NCBI GenBank assembly: GCA_013298335.1
Contig: JAAFHI010000016.1
Location: 1 to 13,939, forward strand
Direction: 5' to 3'
DNA from: Actinomycetota bacterium
GTDB taxonomy: Bacteria; Acidobacteriota; Blastocatellia; Chloracidobacteriales; Chloracidobacteriaceae
DNA length: 13,939 nt
Shown here: positions 6,461 through 12,855 of the stretch, piece after piece
Position numbering within the stretch: the stretch's first letter is position 1
How the letters are laid out: every line of letters starts with the position of its first letter
Notes under the pieces: model-generated
The model's input: only the letters and a program-made list of their open reading frames with translations
Databases searched by the model: none
What the model was told of the DNA's origin: nothing
Translations under genes and position numbers: made by a program

Positions 6461-6802
6461 CCTTCGGCGACTGAAAAAACAAATCTCCCGACAGCCGGTT
6501 TCGGCTCTCGACGTCGTTGGGGGGACGGATGTGGAAGCGGGTTTGTTTATGATGGGAGTATGAAATAGCACGCATCCGCCGGAACGGATAGTCCGTTGAC
6601 GCACTGTGTCGAAAATTTATGAAAAGATAAGGAGAACCACCCCTAAATCTGGAGAAATCAGTACATTCAATAGAAAAACAGGCGATTTGGTGTGTATGTT
6701 CGGGCACAGTCGGATTGGTAGGCCTATCCGAGAATGGGCGTCGCCAAAAAGCCGAACCTAACCAGGGAGAGCAGGTCGCCCGGACGCGGCGACGCATACG
6801 CA
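6461..6802. other. Gene-free stretch between element A and the TPR gene
   Basis: No reading frame here looks coding. Visible items are a small inverted repeat AGCCG-GTTT-CGGCT near 6500, a perfect AACGGA-TAG-TCCGTT at 6583-6597, the promoter candidate at 6596-6623, and a purine-rich AAGGAGAA that no start codon follows. G+C drops in 6600-6700. It must hold the divergent promoters of glnB (minus) and the TPR gene (plus). Confidence 0.5.
6596..6623 (+). promoter_or_regulatory. Sigma-70-like promoter candidate for the TPR gene
   Basis: TTGACG (6596-6601), a 16-base spacer and TATGAA (6618-6623) score 5/6 and 4/6 against the consensus. The implied leader before ATG 6803 is about 170 bases. The -35 box overlaps the right half of the AACGGA/TCCGTT inverted repeat (6583-6597). 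Confidence 0.4.
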
Positions 6803-7603
6803 ATGAACACCATCCTTCGTCTTTTCCTGCTCGCGATCCTGCTGTCGCCGGTCATCGGATATGCCCAGACGCCGGCCAATCCCAAAACCGCCGACGAGTT
6901 CTACAATCGGGGAAACGAAGCCCTTTCAAACGGCAATCTCGACGGGGCCATCGCCGATTTCACACAGGCGGTCGCCCTCGACCCGAAACTGTCGGAAGCG
7001 TTCTACAACCGGGCCAACGCGTTTCAGAAAAAGGGCGATGTGGAAAATGCCATCCTCGATTACTCCCGGACGATCGCGCTGGAGCCGGACCGCACCGACG
7101 CCATCTACAACCGGGGCATGGTCTATCTCGATAAAAACGATTTCGACCACGCGATGACCGACTTCGAGCACCTGCTCCGGCTGAATCCGAAGGACGCCCA
7201 GGGATTTTACGGGCGGGGCCAGTGCCACGAAGGAAAGGGCGATTACGATCAGGCCATCGCCGACTACACCCAGACGATCACGATTTTCCCCCAGGGCCGG
7301 GCCGCCTACTTCAACCGCGGATACGCCTACATCAGGAAAAAAGACCATGACCGGGCGATTGCCGACTTCACGACGTACCTGACGATCACTCCCGACGATC
7401 AGGAAGCCCATTACAATCGCGGTCTGGCCTATTTCAACAAGGGCGACTTCACGAATGCCGTCGCCGATTTCACGAAATCCATCGAACTGAACCCGAAGGA
7501 CGGCAAGTCGTACCAGAGCCGGAGCGCGGCCTATTTCAAACTCGGCAAAAAGGCGCTCGCCGAAGCCGACAAGCGCAAGGCCAGGGAACTGGGCGTGCAG
7601 TAG
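6803..7603 (+). CDS. Exported tetratricopeptide repeat protein
   Basis: ATG 6803 gives a typical signal peptide, MNTILRLFLLAILLSPVIG, with cleavage near YAQ (20-22). The upstream in-frame ATG at 6734 would add 23 mostly polar residues before it, so I prefer 6803 although no good ribosome site is close. The 266-residue protein is almost entirely TPR: six full 34-residue repeats from residue 30 to 233 (starting at 30, 64, 98, 132, 166 and 200) and a shorter seventh, 234-266. Each has the consensus Y-x-RG and an A-x-x-D-F/Y block with a closing P at the turn. Such proteins are protein-protein scaffolds; the partner is unknown. It stands alone, followed directly after its stop codon by repeat element B. 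Confidence 0.92.
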   Translation: MNTILRLFLLAILLSPVIGYAQTPANPKTADEFYNRGNEALSNGNLDGAIADFTQAVALDPKLSEAFYNRANAFQKKGDVENAILDYSRTIALEPDRTDAIYNRGMVYLDKNDFDHAMTDFEHLLRLNPKDAQGFYGRGQCHEGKGDYDQAIADYTQTITIFPQGRAAYFNRGYAYIRKKDHDRAIADFTTYLTITPDDQEAHYNRGLAYFNKGDFTNAVADFTKSIELNPKDGKSYQSRSAAYFKLGKKALAEADKRKARELGVQ

Positions 7604-7760
7604 GGAGAATGCGGAATACGGAATATCGAATTTCGAATGCGGAATTCGAAGACGGGCCATCAAACCGCAACGACCCTCCTCGGGAACGCGGACTCGGGTT
7701 GAAATTCAAAATTCAGCCTCCATGATTCCGCATTCGATATTCCGCATTCCGCATTTCTCC
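7604..7760. repeat. Heptamer inverted element B (GCGGAAT family)
   Basis: The left arm starts at the base after the TPR stop codon and contains five 7-bp units from 7611: GCGGAAT, ACGGAAT, ATCGAAT, TTCGAAT, GCGGAAT. The right arm (7725-7760) holds the reverse-complement units ATTCCGC, ATTCGAT, ATTCCGC, ATTCCGC. Bases 7604-7631 pair with 7732-7760 with very few mismatches across a spacer of about 100 bases. The right arm ends 10 bases before the next ATG. Confidence 0.85.
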
Positions 7761-7770
7761 AAATCATCCC

Positions 7771-8226
7771 ATGTCCGACTACCTGCGCCAGCGCACCCGT
7801 GAACGCCGCCAGCAATTCACCACCGCACAGTCTCAAACGACCGGGAAAACCGCCCGGCGCAAGGCCGAATCCCCGCTTTTAATCGTGGAAACACCTGAAA
7901 AGACGGTGTTTACCATCGCGCCGCGGACAACCGGCGGCTTTCTCGGCCTGTTCAAACGCACGATCGGCCCCGCCGAATCGGTCACGGTCACCCGAACGAA
8001 CCTCACGCTGACGGTCGGCAACCAAAAGCCGCGCGAATTCGCCTTCGGAAAAATCTACAATCTGCGGGTACTGGTTACCGAAGGCGGCAACAGCAACCGC
8101 GCGCCGGGTGAAGTCAAATTCGAGTTCGGCGATGAAACGGTCAGTTTCGGCGCGGGATTGGAAAAAAGCGACGCGAAGCGCATTCTGAACATCATTCGTG
8201 AACGGATGATGGCGTACTTTGCGTGA
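7771..8226 (+). CDS. Small PH-like domain protein of unknown function
   Basis: A 151-residue protein without signal peptide or membrane helix. The N-terminus (1-35) is basic and Gln/Arg-rich (YLRQRTRERRQQF). The rest is beta-rich: LLIVETPEKTVFTIAPR (36-52), ESVTVTRTNLTLTVG (69-83), REFAFGKIYNLRVLV (88-102), GEVKFEFGDETVSFGAGL (113-130), and a last helix EKSDAKRILNIIRERM (131-146). Six or seven strands capped by a C-terminal helix, with the F-x-FG-x-x-x-x-x-FG-x-GL element, resemble bacterial PH-like domains; this is pattern recognition, not a verified match. No ribosome site precedes ATG 7771, since the upstream bases belong to repeat B, and repeat C begins right after the TGA. The gene is thus framed by repeats on both sides. 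Confidence 0.7.
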   Translation: MSDYLRQRTRERRQQFTTAQSQTTGKTARRKAESPLLIVETPEKTVFTIAPRTTGGFLGLFKRTIGPAESVTVTRTNLTLTVGNQKPREFAFGKIYNLRVLVTEGGNSNRAPGEVKFEFGDETVSFGAGLEKSDAKRILNIIRERMMAYFA

Positions 8227-8359
8227 GGTTTTGGGTTTTGGGTTTTGGGTTTTGGGTTTTGGGTTTTGGGTTTTGGGTTTTGGAAAAGTGTTTGAGCCTT
8301 TGAAAATCAAATCAACCGTTTTCCCCGGAACCGAAAACCCTCACCCAAAACCCAAAACC
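8227..8359. repeat. Heptamer inverted element C (GGGTTTT family, quadruplex-capable)
   Basis: Starting at the base after the stop codon of the PH-like gene, eight 7-bp steps of GGTTTTG run from 8227 to 8283 without a mismatch, giving seven GGG runs (at 8233, 8240, 8247, 8254, 8261, 8268 and 8275) separated by T4. The right arm (8334-8359) is the complement, ACCCAAA ACCCAAA ACC plus a degenerate unit. The spacer is about 50 bases. Confidence 0.9.
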
Positions 8360-8485
8360 TGATCCCGGATACCTTTTCCGAACTCTTCCACCCGTCCGGG
8401 CGTGAAGGAATGTTCACCGCCGGGTATGTTTTCGGCGAAAATTCCTTCCGGGACGACCGGGCCACCCGCTTCGCGTCGCCGAAAA

Positions 8486-9757
8486 ATGAAAGACAAGGTG
8501 TTTCGTTTGTTCAACTTCTACAAAATGGCGACGGTGCTTTCCGTCGGATTGACGCTGGCCGCGCCGACGGTCGCTTTTTCCCAGGCCGTCCCGACTCCGC
8601 CGCCGAGCGGGAAACCGGAAACCCGTCCCGCCACCGAAAAACCCGCTCCGCCGACACCGGCACAGGAAGAAACGACGGGGCCGGTCCAGGACCCGTCGCT
8701 GATCGCGAAGGAGTCCGCCCGCTGGCACTACGAACGTGCGCTCGTGCTTAACGCGCAGGAAAAACCGTCGAAAGCGCTCGCCGCGCTGTATCGCGCCTTC
8801 GACTGGATCGACGCCCGTCGCGCCGAACTCGAAACCGCCGCCAAATCGAAACTCACGCCGGTTGAACGCAAAACCCTCGACGTCATCGAACGCGACGCCA
8901 AGGACAGGCGGCTGAACGGCTCGAAGGTTCAAGGCGAAGCTTGGGCGCTCTATCGCGAACAGATCGAAAAACTCGCTCAAACCACGCTTTCGACGACCCG
9001 ACTTGACGAATGGGTTTCGTTGAAACGCGATCAGGCCGAATGTTCGTACCTTGCGGCGGTGATTCATGCCCGAAACGGACGCGCCGCCGACGCCATCACG
9101 GCGCTCGCCTCGGTCGTGGACGCCGACCCGGCGATTCCCGAACACGTTCCGGCACGCCTGCTCCTGATTCGTTCCTACCAGCAGATCCGGGCGTGGGAAC
9201 GCGCCCTTCCCCACCTCAAACAACTGATGAGCGAACTGTCGGTCTCTGACCCGCAGGCGCGAAAAGCCCTCCTGACCCTGTCGCGCGCCCGCGCGGGCCA
9301 GCGCACGGACGACACGCCGGAAGCCGCGATGCGCGTCGCCATCGCCGCCATCGACGACACGCTCTATTCCGAGCCGGGCAAATTCCGCGAAGCGACACTC
9401 GGACGCAAACTGCGCGACCCGCTGGTCTACATCGAACTGGCCGACCTCTTTTCGGACGAGGAAGACAGCGCCGAGGTTGAAAGCACGCTGGCGGAAGCGA
9501 TTCGCGTCCGGGGCGGATTTTTCCCGGTCGCTTTCCTTGGCATTGCCGACCTCGACGAAGTCGCCGGACAATCGCTCGAAGCGGCTGGAAAGAAAAAGGA
9601 AGCCTTCGCCCGGTATGAATCCGCGCTCAAGGATTACGATATGGCCTTCAATCAGATGAAAGCGCTTGACTTCACCGAGGGGAGCGACTTGGATGTCAGC
9701 CATCTCGAACAGCTTCGTAAAAAAATTGCGGCCTTACAGCCTGCGGCAACCCGTTGA
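8486..9757 (+). CDS. Exported TPR-like helical-repeat protein
   Basis: I place the start at ATG 8486, giving 423 residues and a signal sequence with basic MKDKVFRLFNFYK, a hydrophobic core ATVLSVGLTLAAPTVA and cleavage near FSQA (31-34). A GTG at 8402 in the same frame and an ATG at 8525 are alternatives; none has a convincing ribosome site. A Pro-rich stretch follows (35-65), then helices throughout. Helix-turn-helix pairs of TPR type are visible at 76-106 (ARWHYERALVLNAQEKPSKA), 185-215, 222-252 and 314-345 (YIELADLFSDEEDSAEVEST), ending with a charged helix at 363-417. The middle (110-180) is helical without repeat signature. The role is probably a periplasmic scaffold; no enzyme motif is seen. 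It lies 48 bases upstream of the ferritin-like gene and may share its transcript. Confidence 0.75.
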   Translation: MKDKVFRLFNFYKMATVLSVGLTLAAPTVAFSQAVPTPPPSGKPETRPATEKPAPPTPAQEETTGPVQDPSLIAKESARWHYERALVLNAQEKPSKALAALYRAFDWIDARRAELETAAKSKLTPVERKTLDVIERDAKDRRLNGSKVQGEAWALYREQIEKLAQTTLSTTRLDEWVSLKRDQAECSYLAAVIHARNGRAADAITALASVVDADPAIPEHVPARLLLIRSYQQIRAWERALPHLKQLMSELSVSDPQARKALLTLSRARAGQRTDDTPEAAMRVAIAAIDDTLYSEPGKFREATLGRKLRDPLVYIELADLFSDEEDSAEVESTLAEAIRVRGGFFPVAFLGIADLDEVAGQSLEAAGKKKEAFARYESALKDYDMAFNQMKALDFTEGSDLDVSHLEQLRKKIAALQPAATR

Positions 9758-9805
9758 ATCCATTCCGGATGTCTCGCCGTAACCTGTTGTGGAGGAAGAG
9801 TTTCA

Positions 9806-10429
9806 ATGAACCGAACCAGTCCCGATGCCTTTGCGCGACGCGTTGCCGACCTCATTCGCCCCCGGCGGGAATTCCTGAAATTCGGCCTCGCGGCGGGTAC
9901 GACGAGCGCGCTGATGCTCGCGCAGGCGAGCGGATTCGCCCAGGAAACGTCGTCGGAGGAAGTTGAACGCCCGAATATCAAGCCGAGCCTCAAGGGCGAC
10001 CTGCAAATTCTCAACGTTGCGCTGGCCCTCGAATACGAAGCGGTTGCGGCCTACGACATCGGCGCCAAAAGCGGCCTGCTCAAGGGACCGGTGCTCGATG
10101 TCGCCGTTGCATTTCAAAAAGACCACGCTTCGCACCAGTCAGCGCTCATTTCGACCATCCGGAAGTTTGGCGGGACGCCCGTCCAGCCGCCCAGGGACTT
10201 CAATTTCGAGGAACAGCTTGAAAACGTGAAGGAAATGGCCGATGTACTCGCCTTTGCACTCACCTACGAAGCGGCGGCGGCCTCGGCCTACCTCGGGGTG
10301 ATCCCCCAGGTCTTCACGACCGATCTGCTCCCCGCCGTGGCGGGCATCGCGGCCAACGAGGCCCAGCACGCGGCGATTCTGCGCTACGCCCTGGGACGGG
10401 TTCCCTGCCCGGACGCGGTGGTGCGGTAG
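9806..10429 (+). CDS. Tat-exported ferritin-like domain protein
   Basis: The strong ribosome site GGAGGAAGAG (9791-9800) fixes ATG 9806. The 207-residue protein begins with a twin-arginine signal, PRREFLKFGLAAGTT (19-33), and a cleavage region near FAQ (44-46). This points to folding, and probably metal loading, before export. The mature part is a four-helix bundle of the Ferritin_2 type: ILNVALALEYEAVAAYD (68-84), FQKDHASHQSALI (103-115), LAFALTYEAAAASAYL (148-163), and IAANEAQHAAILRYALG (181-197). Candidate metal ligands are E76 or E78, H107/H110, E155, E185 and H188 (the E-x-x-H of NEAQH). Relatives are annotated as ferritin-like or dessication-related proteins; actual oxidase activity is uncertain. 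The stop codon is followed at once by repeat element D. Confidence 0.9.
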   Translation: MNRTSPDAFARRVADLIRPRREFLKFGLAAGTTSALMLAQASGFAQETSSEEVERPNIKPSLKGDLQILNVALALEYEAVAAYDIGAKSGLLKGPVLDVAVAFQKDHASHQSALISTIRKFGGTPVQPPRDFNFEEQLENVKEMADVLAFALTYEAAAASAYLGVIPQVFTTDLLPAVAGIAANEAQHAAILRYALGRVPCPDAVVR

Positions 10430-10600
10430 CAGCAGTCAGTTGCCAGTAGTCAGTAGTCAGTAGTCAGTAGTCAGTAGTCAGTAGTCAGTAGTCAGTAGTC
10501 AGTAAAAAAGCAGGTCGGAGCATGTCTCCCACCTGCTTTTTTCTTGCTGACTGCTGGCCGCTGGCTACTGGCCACTGGCTACTGGCCACTGACTGCCGGC
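10430..10600. repeat. Heptamer inverted element D (AGTCAGT family) enclosing a terminator
   Basis: From the base after the ferritin-like stop codon, TCAGTAG units repeat with 7-bp period to about 10503; the units from about 10444 onward are perfect. The right arm (10544-10600) holds degenerate complement units (GACTGCTGGCCGCTGGCTACTGG pattern). A bidirectional terminator sits in the loop. The right arm also encodes the last residues and stop codon of the CNNM gene on the minus strand. Confidence 0.9.
10504..10542. terminator. Bidirectional intrinsic terminator inside repeat D
   Basis: GCAGGT (10510-10515) pairs with ACCTGC (10531-10536), and GGAG (10517-10520) pairs with CTCC (10526-10529) around CATGT, with one C/C mismatch between the stems. 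A6 precedes it and T6 follows, so it works for the ferritin-like gene (+) and the CNNM gene (-). Confidence 0.9.
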
Positions 10601-11928
10601 TCCCCGGCGGCGCGCATCCGGACGCGCGAAACGCGGCGGCGTTCGACCTGTTCAACCGTGAAGGTCCAGTCCTGATGGGTCACCACGTCGCCCGGCGTGA
10701 GGAGCCGTCCGGCCTGGGTCATCAGATAACCGGCGAGGGTGGCGTAATTGTCGGATTCGGGGAGTTGAACTTCGAATTTCCGGTTCACTTCGCGGATGGA
10801 GATGCTGCCGTCGAAAATGACCGAACCATCGGGGTCGGGCCAGATCATGGCTTCTTCGTCGGTGACGTCGTGTTCGTCGCGGATTTCTCCGACAATCTGC
10901 TCGACGAGGTCTTCCAGGGTCACGATGCCTTCGACGTTGCCGTGTTCGTCAACAACGATGCCGAGCGGCGACTGGGCGGCGCGCAACTGCCGCAGGGCTT
11001 CTTCGAGGTGGGCCGTGTCGGGCAGAAAAACCGGTTTCCGGAGCAGCGTCTTGAGGTTCGGCTTTTCCTGGCGGGCGAGCCGGGCGAGCACGTCCTTCGA
11101 ATGGATGAAACCGACGACGTTGTCGGGTTGTCCGTCGTAGACCGGCAGCCGCGAATAGCCGGACTCGCAAAACAGCCGGACGATTTCATCGGCGTCCGCC
11201 GTCAGCGCGAGGCTTACGACCTCGGGCCGCGGCACCATCACTTCCCGGACGACCGTTTCGGTAAAATGAAAAACGTTGTGGATGAGTTCGCGTTCGTCGG
11301 CGTTGAGGTGGCCGCTCTGATGGCTCATCGAGACAAGCTGGCGGATTTCCTCTTCCGTGTAGGCCGTGTGGTGGCCGCTTTCCGATCCCTTGATGCCAAA
11401 CAGCCCGACCGTCAGCGATCCGGCCTTGTCGAGCACCCAGATGAACGGCTTGAACACCTTGCAGAAAATTTCGAGCGGGGCGGAAATAACCAGCGCGACC
11501 CGTTCGGCGCGGGCGAGCGCAATGGATTTCGGCGTCAGTTCTCCGAGGACGATGTGAAAAATCGTAATCGCGACGAATGAAATCGCGACGGCGATGCCGT
11601 GCGATGTGGCGGCAAGGAGCATTCCGGGCGGAACGACGGCCTGAAAGAGGTCTTCAAAAAGATGCGCGAGGGTAACTTCGCCGACCCAGCCGAGCGCGAG
11701 GCTCGCGAGCGTGATGCCGAACTGGGTGGCGGAAATGGCTTCGTCGAGGTTGCCGAGCAGGCGGAGGGTCGTCTTCGCCCCGCGGCTGCCCTCGTCGGCG
11801 ATGACCTGAATCCGGGACCGGCGAACCGCCACCAGCGAGAATTCCGCCGCAACGAAGAAGGCGTTGGCAGCCACCAGACCGCCAACGCTCAGAAGTTTCA
11901 AACCGATGATTCCGACAGAATCGCTCAT
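10579..11928 (-). CDS. CNNM/CorC (hemolysin C) family membrane protein with CBS pair
   Basis: The 449-residue protein has the standard three-part layout. A DUF21/CNNM membrane domain (about 1-185) carries several hydrophobic helices (FFVAAEFSLVAVRRSRI, 24-40; ITLASLALGWVGE, 72-84; FHIVLGELTPKSIALARAE, 124-142). A CBS pair follows (about 225-350; EVMVPRPEVVSL 229-240 and GIVTLEDLVEQIVGEIRDE 334-352), then a CorC_HlyC C-terminal domain (about 365-440; ESDNYATLAGYL). Family members are linked to magnesium or cobalt efflux and ion homeostasis; the hemolysin name is historical. I start at ATG 11928, since the open frame upstream is only translated repeat. No ribosome site is present, because element E abuts the start codon. 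The last six residues (PAVSGQ) and the TAG stop come from repeat D. It probably shares a transcript with upstream carD. Confidence 0.92.
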   Translation of the reverse strand: MSDSVGIIGLKLLSVGGLVAANAFFVAAEFSLVAVRRSRIQVIADEGSRGAKTTLRLLGNLDEAISATQFGITLASLALGWVGEVTLAHLFEDLFQAVVPPGMLLAATSHGIAVAISFVAITIFHIVLGELTPKSIALARAERVALVISAPLEIFCKVFKPFIWVLDKAGSLTVGLFGIKGSESGHHTAYTEEEIRQLVSMSHQSGHLNADERELIHNVFHFTETVVREVMVPRPEVVSLALTADADEIVRLFCESGYSRLPVYDGQPDNVVGFIHSKDVLARLARQEKPNLKTLLRKPVFLPDTAHLEEALRQLRAAQSPLGIVVDEHGNVEGIVTLEDLVEQIVGEIRDEHDVTDEEAMIWPDPDGSVIFDGSISIREVNRKFEVQLPESDNYATLAGYLMTQAGRLLTPGDVVTHQDWTFTVEQVERRRVSRVRMRAAGEPAVSGQ

Positions 11929-12061
11929 AAAGGATGAAGGATGAAGGATGAAGGATGAATCGGGTTCTGGGTTCTGGGTTCCGGGTTCTGGGTCTTCACA
12001 CCGAAAACCCAAAACCCAAGACCCCAAACGTCATCCCTCATCCTTCATCCCTCATCCTTCC
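11929..12061. repeat. Nested heptamer inverted element E (AAGGATG outside, GGGTTCT inside)
   Basis: Four perfect AAGGATG units (11930-11957) face complement CATCCCT/CATCCTT units at 12031-12060. Inside them, five GGGTTCT-like units (11962-11994) face AAAACCC units at 12004-12025. The element fills the whole 134-base gap between the carD stop and the CNNM start, leaving only an 8-base centre near 11996-12003. Confidence 0.88.
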
Positions 12062-12062
12062 A

Positions 12063-12611
12063 CTAGACAGCCGCGGTGACAGCCTGGGCGGCGGCGGCTT
12101 TCTCGTTCTTTTTGTCGAACTTGATGAACGCTTTCTTGAGCGCCATTTCGACGGCTTCCTCGACCTTGTCCTGCTGTTTGCTCGACGCCATCGACAGTTC
12201 GCTGATGACCAGGTAGCGGGCGCGTTCGAGCATCCGCTTCTCGCGGAAGGAAAGGGGTTTCAACTGGCTCAGATAGGTCAGGTGCTTCAGGATTTCGGCG
12301 ACGCTGAAAATGTCGCCGGTGCGCATCTTCTCCGAGAATTCCTTGAAGCGGTCCTTCCAGTCGGACGGCGGCGCAACGAAATTGGCCGCCAGCAATTTGA
12401 GCAACTTCTCGCAATCGAGAGTCCGAATCGGCGAGCGGATGCCGATTTCGTCGACCTTGTTGAACGGTACGTTGACCACCGTGTTATTTTCCTGAAGGCG
12501 CAGTTGGTAGAATTCCATCTGCGTGCCGTCAAACACCATCTGCTTGACCGCCTCAACGATACCGATGCCGTGATTCGGATAGATGACTTTGTCGCCGACT
12601 TTGAAGCCCAC
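12063..12611 (-). CDS. carD: CarD family RNA polymerase-binding transcriptional regulator
   Basis: CarD binds the RNA polymerase beta subunit and steadies the open promoter complex, often at rRNA and housekeeping promoters. The GTG start at 12611 is set by an ideal ribosome site, AAGGAGG (12623-12617), 5 bases upstream, and gives 182 residues. The N-terminal CarD/TRCF-like domain (1 to about 65) begins GFKVGDKVIYPNHGIG, with EFYQLRLQENNTVVNVPF at 33-50. The helical DNA-binding domain (about 75-165) contains SDWKDRFKEFSEKMRTGD (83-100), including Trp85, which by alignment and number matches the tryptophan that wedges into the -10 minor groove in mycobacterial CarD, and LSFREKRMLERARYLVISEL (120-139). 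The tail is Lys/Ala-rich. An in-frame start farther upstream (12737) would add unrelated residues and lie ahead of the predicted promoter start. It precedes the CNNM gene by 134 bases of repeat. Confidence 0.93.
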   Translation of the reverse strand: MGFKVGDKVIYPNHGIGIVEAVKQMVFDGTQMEFYQLRLQENNTVVNVPFNKVDEIGIRSPIRTLDCEKLLKLLAANFVAPPSDWKDRFKEFSEKMRTGDIFSVAEILKHLTYLSQLKPLSFREKRMLERARYLVISELSMASSKQQDKVEEAVEMALKKAFIKFDKKNEKAAAAQAVTAAV

Positions 12612-12629
12612 TTTTACCTCCTTGGGTAG

Positions 12630-12651
12630 CCGTGCGGAAAAACGAGCACGG
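12630..12651 (-). promoter_or_regulatory. Hairpin in the carD leader
   Basis: CCGTGC (12651-12646 read on the minus strand) pairs perfectly with GCACGG (12635-12630) across a 10-base loop containing T5. It ends 6 bases before the ribosome site of carD. It may stabilise the leader or affect initiation (inference). Confidence 0.35.
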
Positions 12652-12710
12652 ATGAAGCTCAGGGTAGGATGCGATTTGAACGCACACCTGAAAAAAAGAA
12701 GAAAAATCAC

Positions 12711-12733
12711 TTCGGATTCTACGCGCATCCGAA
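12711..12733. promoter_or_regulatory. Palindrome across the carD -10 region, operator candidate
   Basis: TTCGGAT (12711-12717), a 9-base centre and ATCCGAA (12727-12733) form a perfect 7-bp inverted repeat. It covers the carD -10 box and most of the spacer, a usual place for a repressor site. The binding protein is unknown. Confidence 0.45.
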
Positions 12734-12744
12734 ACATCGGTCAA
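12716..12744 (-). promoter_or_regulatory. Sigma-70-type promoter of carD
   Basis: On the minus strand TTGACC (12744-12739), exactly 17 bases, and TAGAAT (12721-12716) match the consensus at 5/6 and 5/6. Transcription should begin near 12709, leaving a leader of about 98 bases before GTG 12611. The initially transcribed region is T-rich. Confidence 0.7.
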
Positions 12745-12773
12745 ACGGATTGGTTATGTGGACTTAACGGACG

Positions 12774-12828
12774 GAAGCGTGTCCGCACGCTTCGACGCAC
12801 CGATGACGCGGGCCCCCTCCGCGTCATC
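12774..12828 (+). promoter_or_regulatory. Two perfect hairpins upstream of the methyltransferase-like gene
   Basis: GAAGCGTG/CACGCTTC (12774-12781 and 12786-12793, loop TCCG) is followed by GATGACGCG/CGCGTCATC (12802-12810 and 12820-12828, 9-base loop). Neither has a T-run. They end 15 bases before the ribosome site GAGGA (12843-12847). Confidence 0.5.
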
Positions 12829-12855
12829 CAGACAGGATAATCGAGGATCATCGCA

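Noticed and set aside
6680..6800. Cyclic-di-GMP (GEMM-I) riboswitch-like fragments
   Set aside because: Some words such as GGCACAG and CCAAAAAGCC are similar, but the conserved GCAAACC and tetraloop-receptor elements are missing and the stems do not form.
8227..8359. CRISPR array
   Set aside because: The units are 7 bp with no unique spacers, and there are no cas genes in the window.
8345..8480. Possible remnant of a minus-strand gene (a frame reading PEGIFAENIPGGEHSF and onward)
   Set aside because: About 45 codons look mildly protein-like and end in repeat C, but there is no start, no family match I can name, and it runs into the 5' end of the next gene.
8414..9703. A 429-codon open frame on the minus strand
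   Set aside because: It mirrors the exported helical-repeat protein, is rich in Arg, Gly and Phe without domain pattern, and the plus-strand frame has a signal peptide and TPR-like helices.
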